DNA of 64,000 bases from Palleronia pelagia (lineage in GTDB: Bacteria > Pseudomonadota > Alphaproteobacteria > Rhodobacterales > Rhodobacteraceae). Below the pieces are notes generated by a model, which was not told where the DNA came from, searched no databases, and was given only the letters and a program-made list of their open reading frames with translations. The stretch covers positions 1 through 64,000 of the forward strand of contig NZ_FOCM01000006.1 in the NCBI RefSeq assembly GCF_900110115.1, read 5' to 3'. The translations under genes were made by a program, and so were the position numbers. Of the stretch, positions 57,005 to 64,000 are shown piece after piece (positions within the stretch are counted from its first letter, which is position 1; each line of letters begins with the position of its first letter).

Positions 57005-57780
57005 CCGGCCTTCTGCTGCATCCGCTCCATCATCGACATGACCATGCGGCGCGGCAGGAACGGGATCACCCATTGGCAGGCCAGCGACAGCGACGTCCTG
57101 TCGAACGCCACGAGATCACCCCGGCGCATGGCGTCGTAGCCGATCTTGGCCACGGCCCCGGCGGTCATGCCGCTTTGCGTCAGCCTGGTTCCGGTGAGAT
57201 CGCTGCGCTGGGCGAACTCGGTCTCGACATAGCCGGGGACGAGGACGGTGGCGGTGACGCCCGTGCCGCGCAGTTCGTGCGCCAGGGCCTGGGTGTAGGA
57301 GTTCACGAAGGCCTTGGTGGCGAAATAGACGGCCTGCTCGGGGCCGGGCATGAACCCCGCGGTGGAGCCCACGTTGAGGATGCGACCACCGCCGCGCGCG
57401 ACCATGCCGGGCGCGAGGGCGCGGGTCAGCGCGACCAGCGCCTTCACGTTCAGGTCGATCATCCCGAGCTCGTCCTCCGCCGGGCGATCCAGGTGCTTGC
57501 CGCGCCCGCCGAAGCCCGCGTTGTTGACGAGGATATCGGGCGCCAGGCCCGCGTCTTCGATCCGGCGGACAAGGTCCTGCGCGCCGCCCTCGGCCCCCAG
57601 GTCGCAGGCCATCACGTGCACCGTGACGCCGTGGCGTGATTCGAGATCGGATTTCAGCTGGTCCAGCGCGTCGGCGCGGCGGGCGGTGACGATCAGGTCG
57701 CCGCCGCGCGCGGCGTGTTCACGCGCCAGCGCGGCGCCGATTCCCGAGGATGCGCCGGTGACGAGGGCGAGATCGGACAT
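57001..57780 (-). CDS. Short-chain dehydrogenase/reductase
   Basis: A 259-residue SDR: cofactor motif TGASSGIG (about residues 8-15), VNNAG (about 83), the catalytic Ser in LNVGSTAGFMPG, and the Y-x-x-x-K of VYFATKAF. Basic residues after the second strand (TARRADAL) suggest NADP preference. The substrate cannot be inferred. GGAGG precedes the ATG. The C-terminus is hydrophobic with basic residues (ACQWVIPFLPRRMVMSMMER) and may associate with membranes. Confidence 0.9.
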   Translation of the reverse strand: MSDLALVTGASSGIGAALAREHAARGGDLIVTARRADALDQLKSDLESRHGVTVHVMACDLGAEGGAQDLVRRIEDAGLAPDILVNNAGFGGRGKHLDRPAEDELGMIDLNVKALVALTRALAPGMVARGGGRILNVGSTAGFMPGPEQAVYFATKAFVNSYTQALAHELRGTGVTATVLVPGYVETEFAQRSDLTGTRLTQSGMTAGAVAKIGYDAMRRGDLVAFDRTSLSLACQWVIPFLPRRMVMSMMERMQQKAG

Positions 57781-57824
57781 GGGGGCCTCCTGTTCCATGG
57801 CATTGGAGGCAGATGGGGACGGGC

Positions 57825-57857
57825 GCGCAAAATAAAAGACCGCCCCGGCGGGGGCGG
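57825..57857 (-). terminator. Intrinsic terminator after rpmJ
   Basis: On the minus strand CCGCCCC, loop CGCC, GGGGCGG is followed by TCTTTTATTTT. Stem arms are at 57851-57857 and 57840-57846. It lies about 30 bases past the L36 stop. Confidence 0.9.
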
Positions 57858-57887
57858 CCTTTTCGGTACCTGAAGCGGACCTGCGGC

Positions 57888-58013
57888 TTAGCCCTGGCGG
57901 GCCTTGAAGCGACGCTGCGTCTTGTTGATCACGTAGACGCGGCCCTTGCGGCGCACCACGCGGCAGTCGCGGTGGCGGTTCTTCAGCGAACGAAGCGAGT
58001 TGCGAACTTTCAT
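57888..58013 (-). CDS. rpmJ: Ribosomal protein L36 (41-residue, cysteine-poor type)
   Basis: A 41-residue basic protein of the large ribosomal subunit. The sequence opens [20 protein letters not shown] and continues [20 protein letters not shown]. It has one cysteine, so it is the form lacking the zinc-binding Cys/His set. It is read on the minus strand and has its own terminator. The long basic stretch and family match are unambiguous despite the short length. Confidence 0.97.
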   Translation of the reverse strand: MKVRNSLRSLKNRHRDCRVVRRKGRVYVINKTQRRFKARQG

Positions 58014-58103
58014 CAGTCCTCTCCCATCGATGTCGCGGCGCGGGGCACGCGCCTTGGTTGCAAGATGCCGGGGGCGGGCCCGACGGCGAAAATCCCGTGG
58101 AAC

Positions 58104-58179
58104 ATGGTGGGCGATACTGGGATCGAACCAGTGACCCCTTCGATGTCAACGAAGTGCTCTACCGCTGAGCTAATCGCCC
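58104..58179 (-). tRNA. tRNA-Val(GAC)
   Basis: A 76-base minus-strand cloverleaf: acceptor GGGCGAT/ATCGCCC, D-arm GCTC/GAGC, anticodon stem CTTCG/CGAAG with loop TTGACAT (anticodon GAC), T-loop TTCGATC, encoded CCA. It reads GUC/GUU valine codons. Confidence 0.96.
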
Positions 58180-58334
58180 CATGTCCGTTACCGACGCATA
58201 TGACATCGCCCCGAAGGCCGGGGGGTGTCACGCCGGTGCGCGGTCTATAAAAGCTCGTCCGCCCCTGTTCAAGCGCTTTTGCTGAACCATCTTGTTTGGC
58301 GTAAGAGACATGTCACGAACGGTAACAGGGGACG

Positions 58335-59210
58335 GTGATCCGCGTGGAGCTGCCAGCCTACGACCTTTTTCGTCCCGAGCGGCTCGAGACCGGGCTGATC
58401 TTCGCGTCGCCCCATTCCGGGCGCCATTACAGCGATGAATTCCTCGCCGCCAGCCGGCTGGACCCGGCCGTCCTGCGATCGTCCGAGGACGCGTTCGTCG
58501 ACCGCCTGTTCTCGGCCGCGCCCGCGCACGGGGCCCCCCTGCTGTGCGCGCATCACCCCCGCGCCTGGGTGGATCTGAACCGCGCCGTGACCGAGCTGGA
58601 TCCAGCCCTGATCGAGGATCTGCCGCGCGGCCCGCACAATCCGCGCGTGACCTCGGGGCTGGGGGTGATTCCCCGCGTCGTGGCCGGCGGACGCGCCATC
58701 TATGACGGTAAAATACCGCTGCCCGCCGCCAAGGCCCGGCTCGAAGGGGTCTGGACCCCGTACCACGCGCGGCTTCGGTCGCTCATCGACGAGGCGCGCA
58801 CCGCCTTCGGCCACGCCATCCTGATCGACTGCCATTCGATGCCGCACGAGGCGCTGGAAACCGCCGGCGCCCCCGGCAAACGCCCGCAGATCGTCCTGGG
58901 TGACCGGTTCGGGGCGGCGGCGGCGCCCGGCATCGTCGACAGTATCGAAAGCGTTTTCACCGCGCTGGGGCTGCGCTGCGCCCGCAACACGCCCTTTGCC
59001 GGGGCCTACATGGCGCAACATTACGGGCGGCCCGCACGCGCCCAGCACGTGGTCCAGATCGAGATCGACCGCGCGCTTTACATGGACGAGCGCAAGGTCG
59101 AGCCCAACGACGGCTTCGACGATTTCAAGGCGCTGATGGACCGGGCCGTGGCCCACATGGTCAAGATCGGGGCCGGGCGGCGCGACGGCGGGTCGCTGGC
59201 TGCCGAGTAG
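58335..59210 (+). CDS. N-formylglutamate amidohydrolase-family protein
   Basis: A 291-residue protein of PF05013 (HutG/N-formylglutamate deformylase-like). The metal-ligand segments read ASPHSGRHY (about residues 24-32), the SSEDAFVDRLF block, DLNRAVTELDP and LIDCHSMPHE. Family enzymes hydrolyse N-formylglutamate in histidine degradation. The rest of the hut pathway is not nearby, and many family members have unproven substrates. The GTG start at 58335 follows AGGGGA. Confidence 0.85.
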   Translation: MIRVELPAYDLFRPERLETGLIFASPHSGRHYSDEFLAASRLDPAVLRSSEDAFVDRLFSAAPAHGAPLLCAHHPRAWVDLNRAVTELDPALIEDLPRGPHNPRVTSGLGVIPRVVAGGRAIYDGKIPLPAAKARLEGVWTPYHARLRSLIDEARTAFGHAILIDCHSMPHEALETAGAPGKRPQIVLGDRFGAAAAPGIVDSIESVFTALGLRCARNTPFAGAYMAQHYGRPARAQHVVQIEIDRALYMDERKVEPNDGFDDFKALMDRAVAHMVKIGAGRRDGGSLAAE

Positions 59211-59219
59211 GCACGCGGC

Positions 59220-60482
59220 CTAGCGCAGCGACCGGCCCTTCAGGATCGCGCCGTCGCCCCAGCGCGCGCGAATCGCGTCGGTGGCGCGCTCGGCGCGCGC
59301 GCGGGCCTGCGCCTGCGGATCCAGCAGGTCGCCCACGCGGTCCGCGCCCTCGGCCCCCGTCAAATCCGACAGTCCGACGCCCAGCAGGCGGAACGGGCCT
59401 TCGCCCGCGACCGGGTCGAACAGGGCGCGCGCGGTGCGATAGATGCGGTCGGCGATCTGCGTGGGATCGGTCAGCGTCAGCCGCCGCGTCAGGATCGCGT
59501 GATTCGCGCGCTTCAGCTTCAGCGTGACGACTCGGCCCGCGATGTCCTTGGCCTTGGCGCGGCCGGCGACCTTCTCGGCCAGCCGCCAGATATGCCCGTC
59601 CAGCACGTCAGGGTCGGCGGTATCGGCGTGGAAGGTGGTTTCGTTGCTGATGCCCTTCACCGGCGCGTTGGCCGACACGCGGCGCCGGTCCTGCCCGCGG
59701 GCCAGGTGCCACAGGCGCGTGCCCATGCCGCCGAAGCGGGCGGTCAGGTCACGCTCGTCCCAGCGCTTGAGATCGGCGAAGGTCCGGATGCCCGCACGCT
59801 CCAGCGCCTCGCGCGTTACGGCGCCCACGCCCCAGATCAGGCCCACGGGCTTGTCGTGCAGGAAATCCACCGTCTCGGCCGCGCCGATGATCGAAAAGCC
59901 GCGCGGCTTGTCGAGATCCGACGCGATCTTGGCCAGGAACTTGTTGTGCGACAGCCCGATGGACCCGGTGATCCCCAGCTCGTCCTGCATGCGCTTCACC
60001 AGCCGCGCCAGCATGACCGCGGGCGGCGCGCCGTGCAGTCGCGCCGTCCCCGTGAGGTCCATGAACGCCTCGTCCAGGCTCAGCGGTTCGACCACGGGCG
60101 TCAGGTCGTCCATCATGGCGCGGACCTGCCGCGAGACGGCCGAATAGACGTCGAAGCGGGGCCGGACGATTACCGCCTCGGGGCAGAGCTTCAGCGCCTG
60201 GAACATGGGCATGGCCGACCGGACGCCCTTGATCCGCGCGATGTAGCAGGCGGTGGTCACCACCCCGCGTGACCCGCCGCCGACGATCACCGGCTTGTCG
60301 CGCAGCTCGGGGTTATCGCGCTTCTCGACGCTGGCGTAGAACGCGTCGCAATCCATGTGGGCGATGGACAGGTCATTGAGCTCGGGGTGCGTCAGCACGC
60401 GCGGACTGCGGCAGGCGGGGCAGCGCCCGCCGGCATCGAACGGCGTCAGGCAATCGCGGCAGAGACTCGGCATGGCGTGCAT
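59220..60482 (-). CDS. dinB: DNA polymerase IV (DinB) with N-terminal zinc ribbon
   Basis: Y-family translesion polymerase, 420 residues. The catalytic palm carries AHMDCDAFYASVE (Asp about 43 and 45) and EPLSLDEAFMDLTG (Asp-Glu). The HhH part includes GVGAVTREALERAGI, and the little-finger domain follows to the C-terminus. A four-cysteine ribbon CRDC...CPAC (residues 8-23) precedes the polymerase. An alternative start nine bases downstream keeps the ribbon. No LexA-type box was confirmed upstream. It is divergent from the LacI-type gene. Confidence 0.95.
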   Translation of the reverse strand: MHAMPSLCRDCLTPFDAGGRCPACRSPRVLTHPELNDLSIAHMDCDAFYASVEKRDNPELRDKPVIVGGGSRGVVTTACYIARIKGVRSAMPMFQALKLCPEAVIVRPRFDVYSAVSRQVRAMMDDLTPVVEPLSLDEAFMDLTGTARLHGAPPAVMLARLVKRMQDELGITGSIGLSHNKFLAKIASDLDKPRGFSIIGAAETVDFLHDKPVGLIWGVGAVTREALERAGIRTFADLKRWDERDLTARFGGMGTRLWHLARGQDRRRVSANAPVKGISNETTFHADTADPDVLDGHIWRLAEKVAGRAKAKDIAGRVVTLKLKRANHAILTRRLTLTDPTQIADRIYRTARALFDPVAGEGPFRLLGVGLSDLTGAEGADRVGDLLDPQAQARARAERATDAIRARWGDGAILKGRSLR

Positions 60483-60573
60483 TTAATCACCGGGGCCGCT
60501 TGGTGACAGAGCCCATCGCGCGCCTGGGGCCCAAGCCGTTGGGATCTTGGCCTCGGCGCGCTTTGCGATAGTA

Positions 60574-60585
60574 TGTTAGCGAACA
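60574..60585. promoter_or_regulatory. Operator-like dyad upstream of the LacI-type gene
   Basis: TGTT-AGCG-AACA: 4-bp arms in a 12-base dyad, within TATGTTAGCGAACAAA, resembling the TGTTA-centre-TAACA operators of GntR(LacI)-type repressors. It ends 15 bases before the ATG, so it could mediate autorepression and also reach the dinB side. Confidence 0.4.
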
Positions 60586-60600
60586 AACCGCGAGACCGCC

Positions 60601-61641
60601 ATGAACGATACTCCCACGATCCCGCCCCGCCGCCCCCTGACGCTGCGCGACGTGTCCGAGGCGTCGGGCGTCAGCGAAATGACCGTCAGCCGCGTCCTGC
60701 GCAACCGCGGCGACGTCAGCGCGGCCACCCGCGACAAGGTGCTGGATGCGGCCAAACAGCTTGGCTACGTGCCCAACAAGATCGCGGGCGCGCTGGCCTC
60801 GTCGCGGGTGAACCTGGTGGCGGTCATCATTCCGTCGCTGTCGAACATGGTCTTCCCCGAGGTGCTGGCCGGCGTCGCCGAGGCCCTGGACGGGACCGAG
60901 CTTCAGCCGGTGGTGGGCGTGACCCATTACAGCCCCGAGCAGGAAGAGAAGGTCCTTTACGAGATGCTGTCCTGGCGGCCCTCGGGGGTCATCATCGCGG
61001 GCATCGAGCATTCCGAGCAGAGCCGCCAGATGATGCGCGCCACGGATGTGCCGGTGGTCGAGATCATGGACGTGGACGGCGATCCGGTGGACGCGGTGGT
61101 CGGCATCTCGCACCGCCGCGCCGGCCGCAAGATGGCCGAGGCGATCCTGAAGCAGGGCTTCGAGAATATCGGCTTCCTCGGGACGCAGATGCCGCTGGAC
61201 CACCGCGCCCGCAAGCGGTTCGAGGGGTTCACCGAGACGCTGGCCAAGGCCGGGCTCGAGGTCATGGACCAGGAATTCTACTCGGGCGGATCGGCCTTGC
61301 TGAAGGGCCGCGAGATGACGAAGGCGATCCTGGATCGCTCGCCCGACATCGATTTCCTCTACTATTCCAACGACCTGATCGGGGCGGGCGGCCTGCTCTA
61401 CTGCACCGAGCAGGGCTTCGACATTCCCGGCCGGCTGGGCCTTGCCGGATTCAACGGGGTCGAGCTGTTGCAGGGCCTGCCGCGCAAGCTGGCCACGATG
61501 GACACCGAACGACAGGCCATCGGCCGCGAGGCCGCGCGCATCGTCGCGGCGCGCGCCGGCGGGGCGCCCGGCGGTGGCGAACGGATCGAGATCGAGCCGA
61601 AGGTAACGCTGGGCGACACGCTGCGCCGCTACAAGCCGTAG
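60601..61641 (+). CDS. LacI-family transcriptional regulator (GntR-like subgroup)
   Basis: A 346-residue LacI-type repressor. Residues about 13-65 form the helix-turn-helix and hinge (LTLRDVSEASGVSEMTVSRV then NRGDVSAATRDKVLDAAKQL), followed by a periplasmic-binding-protein-like domain (about 70-345) with VAVIIPSLSNMVFPEV and GFNGVELLQGLPRKLATMDT. The binding-domain pattern resembles E. coli GntR, the gluconate regulator, so a sugar acid is a reasonable guess. No sugar-acid genes are adjacent. A dyad lies just upstream. Confidence 0.93.
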   Translation: MNDTPTIPPRRPLTLRDVSEASGVSEMTVSRVLRNRGDVSAATRDKVLDAAKQLGYVPNKIAGALASSRVNLVAVIIPSLSNMVFPEVLAGVAEALDGTELQPVVGVTHYSPEQEEKVLYEMLSWRPSGVIIAGIEHSEQSRQMMRATDVPVVEIMDVDGDPVDAVVGISHRRAGRKMAEAILKQGFENIGFLGTQMPLDHRARKRFEGFTETLAKAGLEVMDQEFYSGGSALLKGREMTKAILDRSPDIDFLYYSNDLIGAGGLLYCTEQGFDIPGRLGLAGFNGVELLQGLPRKLATMDTERQAIGREAARIVAARAGGAPGGGERIEIEPKVTLGDTLRRYKP

Positions 61642-61676
61642 TCCGGGGCCGAACGCGTCCCCGGTGGGGAGTGTGA

Positions 61677-62330
61677 TCAGCCTGCCAGCGTCGCGCGGGT
61701 CATGTGCCGCTTGCGACCGAAGCCGGGCGTGCGCGTGACGTCGAACCCTGCCGACTGAAGCGCCCGGCGCACGTGTCCCGCCGCCGAATAGGTGGCCGCC
61801 GTCCCGCCCGGCGTCGTGTGCGCGGCGACCTCGGCCAGGATCTCGGGCGTCCACAGCGCCGGGTTCTTGGCGGGCGAGAAGCCGTCGAGAAACCACGCAT
61901 CCGCGCGCTCGGTCCATGCGGGCAGGGTCGTCTCGGCGAATCCCTCGACCACGTGCAGGTCCAGCCCCGGCAGGCTGATCCGCCGCGCGCCCGCCCTCCA
62001 TGCGTCGACCAACGCCTCGGCCCGGTCCGCCAGAACCGGGAAGGCCCCCAAGGCGCGCGCCATGTCGTCGGCTGCGATCGGGTGCGCCTCGAAGCTGGTG
62101 AACCGCAGGTCGCCCGATTGCCCGCTCTCCTGCCACGCCACCCAGGCGGCCAGCGCGTTCAGGCCGGTGCCGAAGCCAAGCTCGCCGATGTGAAAGCCCG
62201 GGGCGAAGCGCGCGGGCAGGTCGTTGCCACGCAGGAACACGTGATGCGTTTCATCCAGCCCGTGCGCGAAGGAATAGTAGGGATCGTCGTAGATCTCGCT
62301 GACGGGCACGCCGTCCTGCCACTGGGTCAT
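61677..62330 (-). CDS. mnmD: tRNA 5-methylaminomethyl-2-thiouridine methyltransferase (MnmD)
   Basis: SAM-dependent methyltransferase that completes mnm5(s2)U at tRNA position 34. It is 217 residues. The SAM motif GELGFGTGLNALA (about residues 47-59) and the family block DAWFLDGFSPAKNPALWT (about 140-157, D-x-F-x-P-x-x-N-P-x-L-W) are clear. E. coli carries this activity in the N-terminal half of the bifunctional MnmC; here it is a stand-alone gene. A divergent FAD gene, a candidate partner for the other half, begins 69 bases away. Confidence 0.92.
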   Translation of the reverse strand: MTQWQDGVPVSEIYDDPYYSFAHGLDETHHVFLRGNDLPARFAPGFHIGELGFGTGLNALAAWVAWQESGQSGDLRFTSFEAHPIAADDMARALGAFPVLADRAEALVDAWRAGARRISLPGLDLHVVEGFAETTLPAWTERADAWFLDGFSPAKNPALWTPEILAEVAAHTTPGGTAATYSAAGHVRRALQSAGFDVTRTPGFGRKRHMTRATLAG

Positions 62331-62399
62331 GGGCCATCCCTTGCCGCTTCGCGTCGACCCGATTACCTGACGGGACCACGCGCGGAAAGGGGATGCGAC

Positions 62400-63434
62400 A
62401 TGCAGGACGTTACCGTCTACGGCGCGGGCATCTTCGGGCTGTCGGTGGCCTGGGCGTGCCTGACCCGCGGCGCGCGGGTGCAGGTGATCGACCCCCACGG
62501 CCCCGGCGCGGGCGCGTCGGGCGGGATCGTCGGCGCGCTGGCACCCCATGTCCCCGAGAACTGGAACCCGAAGAAGGCCTTCCAGCTCGACAGCCTGCTG
62601 GCGGCCGAAGGCTTCTGGGCGGCGGTCGAGAATGCGGGCGGCGTGGCGTCCGGATACGGGCGCACCGGCCGTATCCAGCCCGTCGCGGACCCGCAGGCGC
62701 ATGACCGGGCCGACGCGCGCGGCGCGGGGGCGCGCGACCTGTGGCGGGGGCAGGCCGCGTGGTCGGTCACCGATGCCGCAAGCGACCCGTGGGGCGTCGC
62801 GGCGCCCTTGGGCGTCGTCATCCACGACAGCTTGACCGCGCGCATTCACCCGCGCCGGGCCTGCGACGCGCTGGTTGCCGCCATCCGCGCGCGCGGGGGC
62901 GCGGTGCTGGGCGAGGGGCGCGCGCGGGGCGCCGTCGTCTGGGCCACCGGTGCCGCGGGCCTTCAGGACCTGTCCCGGGAGCTTGGGCAGGAGGTCGGCC
63001 GCCCGATCAAGGGGCAGGCGGCGCTGCTCAAGCTGGACATGGGCGATGCGCCGCAACTGTTCGTGGACGGTCTGCACGTGGTGCCCCATGCCGACGGCAC
63101 GGTGGCCATCGGCTCCACGACCGAGCGGGACTACGACGATCCTTCGGGTTGCGACGCCTTGCTGGACGACGTGGTGGCGCGCGCCCGCGCGACGGTGCCA
63201 AGGCTGGCCGGGGCGCCCGTGATCGCGCGCTGGGCCGGGCTGCGCCCCCGCGCCCGGTCGCGTGCGCCGATGCTGGGGGCGTGGCCGGGACGGCCCGGCC
63301 ATTTCGTCGCCAATGGCGGGTTCAAGATCGGCTTCGGCATGGCGCCGGGCGTGGCCGGGGTCATGGCCGCGCTCGTGCTGGACGGGCGGGACGGAATCCC
63401 CGAGGGCTTTCGCCTGGAGGACAGCCTGCGCTGA
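62400..63434 (+). CDS. FAD-dependent oxidoreductase, MnmC C-domain-like
   Basis: A 344-residue DAO-type FAD oxidoreductase. The dinucleotide motif is VYGAGIFGLSVAWACLTRGA (residues 5-24). Later features include ASGGIVGALAPH, the RIHPRRACDALVAAI block, GQAALLKLDM and the late ARWAGLRPRARSRAPMLG typical of DAO enzymes. In MnmC the FAD domain converts cmnm5U to nm5U; divergence from mnmD suggests this protein may supply that step. The family is broad, so an amino-acid oxidase role is not excluded. ATG starts at 62400, after AAAGGGGA. Confidence 0.78.
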   Translation: MQDVTVYGAGIFGLSVAWACLTRGARVQVIDPHGPGAGASGGIVGALAPHVPENWNPKKAFQLDSLLAAEGFWAAVENAGGVASGYGRTGRIQPVADPQAHDRADARGAGARDLWRGQAAWSVTDAASDPWGVAAPLGVVIHDSLTARIHPRRACDALVAAIRARGGAVLGEGRARGAVVWATGAAGLQDLSRELGQEVGRPIKGQAALLKLDMGDAPQLFVDGLHVVPHADGTVAIGSTTERDYDDPSGCDALLDDVVARARATVPRLAGAPVIARWAGLRPRARSRAPMLGAWPGRPGHFVANGGFKIGFGMAPGVAGVMAALVLDGRDGIPEGFRLEDSLR

Positions 63435-63495
63435 GGGGGCGCCGCCCCCCGTCCGCTGCGCGGACTCCCCCCGAGGTATTTTGGGAAAGATGAAG
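63435..63495 (+). repeat. Dispersed hairpin motif, copy 6
   Basis: Hairpins GGGGGC-GCC-GCCCCC (63435-63449) and GTCCGC-TGC-GCGGAC (63451-63465) precede CCCCGAGGTATTTTGGG and AAAGATGAAG (63469-63495). It begins at the stop codon end of the FAD gene and lies 36 bases before the convergent alanine dehydrogenase end. Confidence 0.75.
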
Positions 63496-63531
63496 CGGCG
63501 GGGCGACCGGGACGGTGCCGCGCCCTCCGGC

Positions 63532-64000
63532 TCAGGCGAGAACGGTGTCGAGCGCCACGTGATCGCGGCCCAGCGCCTCGGCCACCGGGGCGTTGGTGAT
63601 CTGGCCCGCGTGCACGTTCAGGCCTTGCGCCAGGTGCGCGTCGTCGCGGCAGGCCTGTTTCCAGCCCTTGTCGGCCAGCGCCAGCATGAACGGCATGGTC
63701 GCGTTGCCGAGCCCGATGGTCGACGACCGCGCGACCGCGCCGGGCATGTTCGCCACGCAGTAATGCAGGATGCCGTCGACCTCGAAGATCGGGTCCTGGT
63801 GGGTGGTCGCCTTCGACGTCTCGAAGCAGCCGCCTTGGTCGATCGCCACGTCCACCAGCACCGCGCCGGGCTTCATCGTGGACAGCATGTCGCGGGTGAC
63901 GAGCTTGGGCGCGGCGGCGCCGGGGATCAGCACCGCGCCGATGACCATGTCGGCCTCGGCCACCGCCTCGGCGATGTTGCCGCCCGAGGCATAGCGGGTG
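63532..64000 (-). CDS. ald: Alanine dehydrogenase, C-terminal part (start lies beyond the window)
   Basis: NAD-dependent L-alanine dehydrogenase. The 155 visible C-terminal codons contain [40 protein letters not shown] and [16 protein letters not shown], the canonical end of the Rossmann and catalytic domains, and finish [10 protein letters not shown]. The start is outside the window to the right. It converges with the FAD oxidoreductase gene. Confidence 0.94.
   Translation of the reverse strand, partial: TRYASGGNIAEAVAEADMVIGAVLIPGAAAPKLVTRDMLSTMKPGAVLVDVAIDQGGCFETSKATTHQDPIFEVDGILHYCVANMPGAVARSSTIGLGNATMPFMLALADKGWKQACRDDAHLAQGLNVHAGQITNAPVAEALGRDHVALDTVLA

Overview
The window is a high-G+C chromosomal stretch from an alphaproteobacterium, most likely a member of the Rhodobacteraceae (Roseobacter-type). 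The evidence is a CcrM-type cell-cycle adenine methyltransferase, a 41-residue single-cysteine ribosomal protein L36, a DinB polymerase with an N-terminal zinc ribbon, a TAXI-type TRAP transporter, split gltD/gltB genes, and a dispersed intergenic hairpin motif built around GAG(G)TATTT. No plasmid or phage structural genes are visible. Species cannot be named from the sequence alone.

Layout. 1-4100: the end of an ACR3 arsenite exporter is followed by a mosaic of gene remnants, including a 5'-truncated amino-acid-synthesis-family gene, and an intact LysR regulator. 4157-13540: transport. A TAXI TRAP binding protein and fused permease, an MltB-type lytic transglycosylase, a phosphonate-type ABC transporter (phnD, phnC and two phnE-like permeases), and an exported dienelactone-hydrolase-like protein. 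13674-17544: a Sad-type semialdehyde dehydrogenase, tRNA-Leu(CAG), an NDUFA9-like nucleotide-sugar-epimerase-fold protein and UppP. 17759-24721: gltD and gltB with an alpha/beta-hydrolase-like gene between them. 24837-36306: a small conserved protein, a MauG/CcpA-like di-haem peroxidase, CcrM, RNase HII, several small secreted or membrane proteins (including a membrane-anchored winged-helix protein), a palindromic repeat cluster, ClpB behind a heat-shock promoter, and PyrF.

36356-38833: tRNA-Arg(CCT) carries a 2.4-kb A+T-richer insertion. It is bounded by 25-base near-identical copies of the tRNA 3' end and carries one recognisable gene, an OLD-family ATPase/TOPRIM nuclease. This is the best candidate in the window for a mobile antiviral defence cargo. 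No integrase is encoded inside it.

38921-64000: an M48 protease, a GH25 lysozyme-like lipoprotein, a pyrB cluster with a catalytically dead dihydroorotase homologue (PyrC'), a uracil-DNA glycosylase/metallophosphoesterase pair, YghU and MoaB, an RND efflux pair, a DsbD N-domain-like protein, YqgE, Sua5, a long acyl-CoA dehydrogenase, an MBL-fold hydrolase, a short-chain dehydrogenase, L36, tRNA-Val(GAC), an N-formylglutamate-amidohydrolase-family protein, DinB, a LacI-type regulator, divergent MnmD and MnmC-like FAD genes, and the C-terminal part of alanine dehydrogenase.

Regulatory and structural signals: intrinsic terminators after gltB, ccrM, clpB and rpmJ; hairpins between each transporter's binding-protein gene and its permease/ATPase genes; a sigma-32-like promoter before clpB; a GANTC site before ccrM; a dyad before the LacI gene; and six copies of a hairpin motif whose stem changes in a compensatory way between copies.
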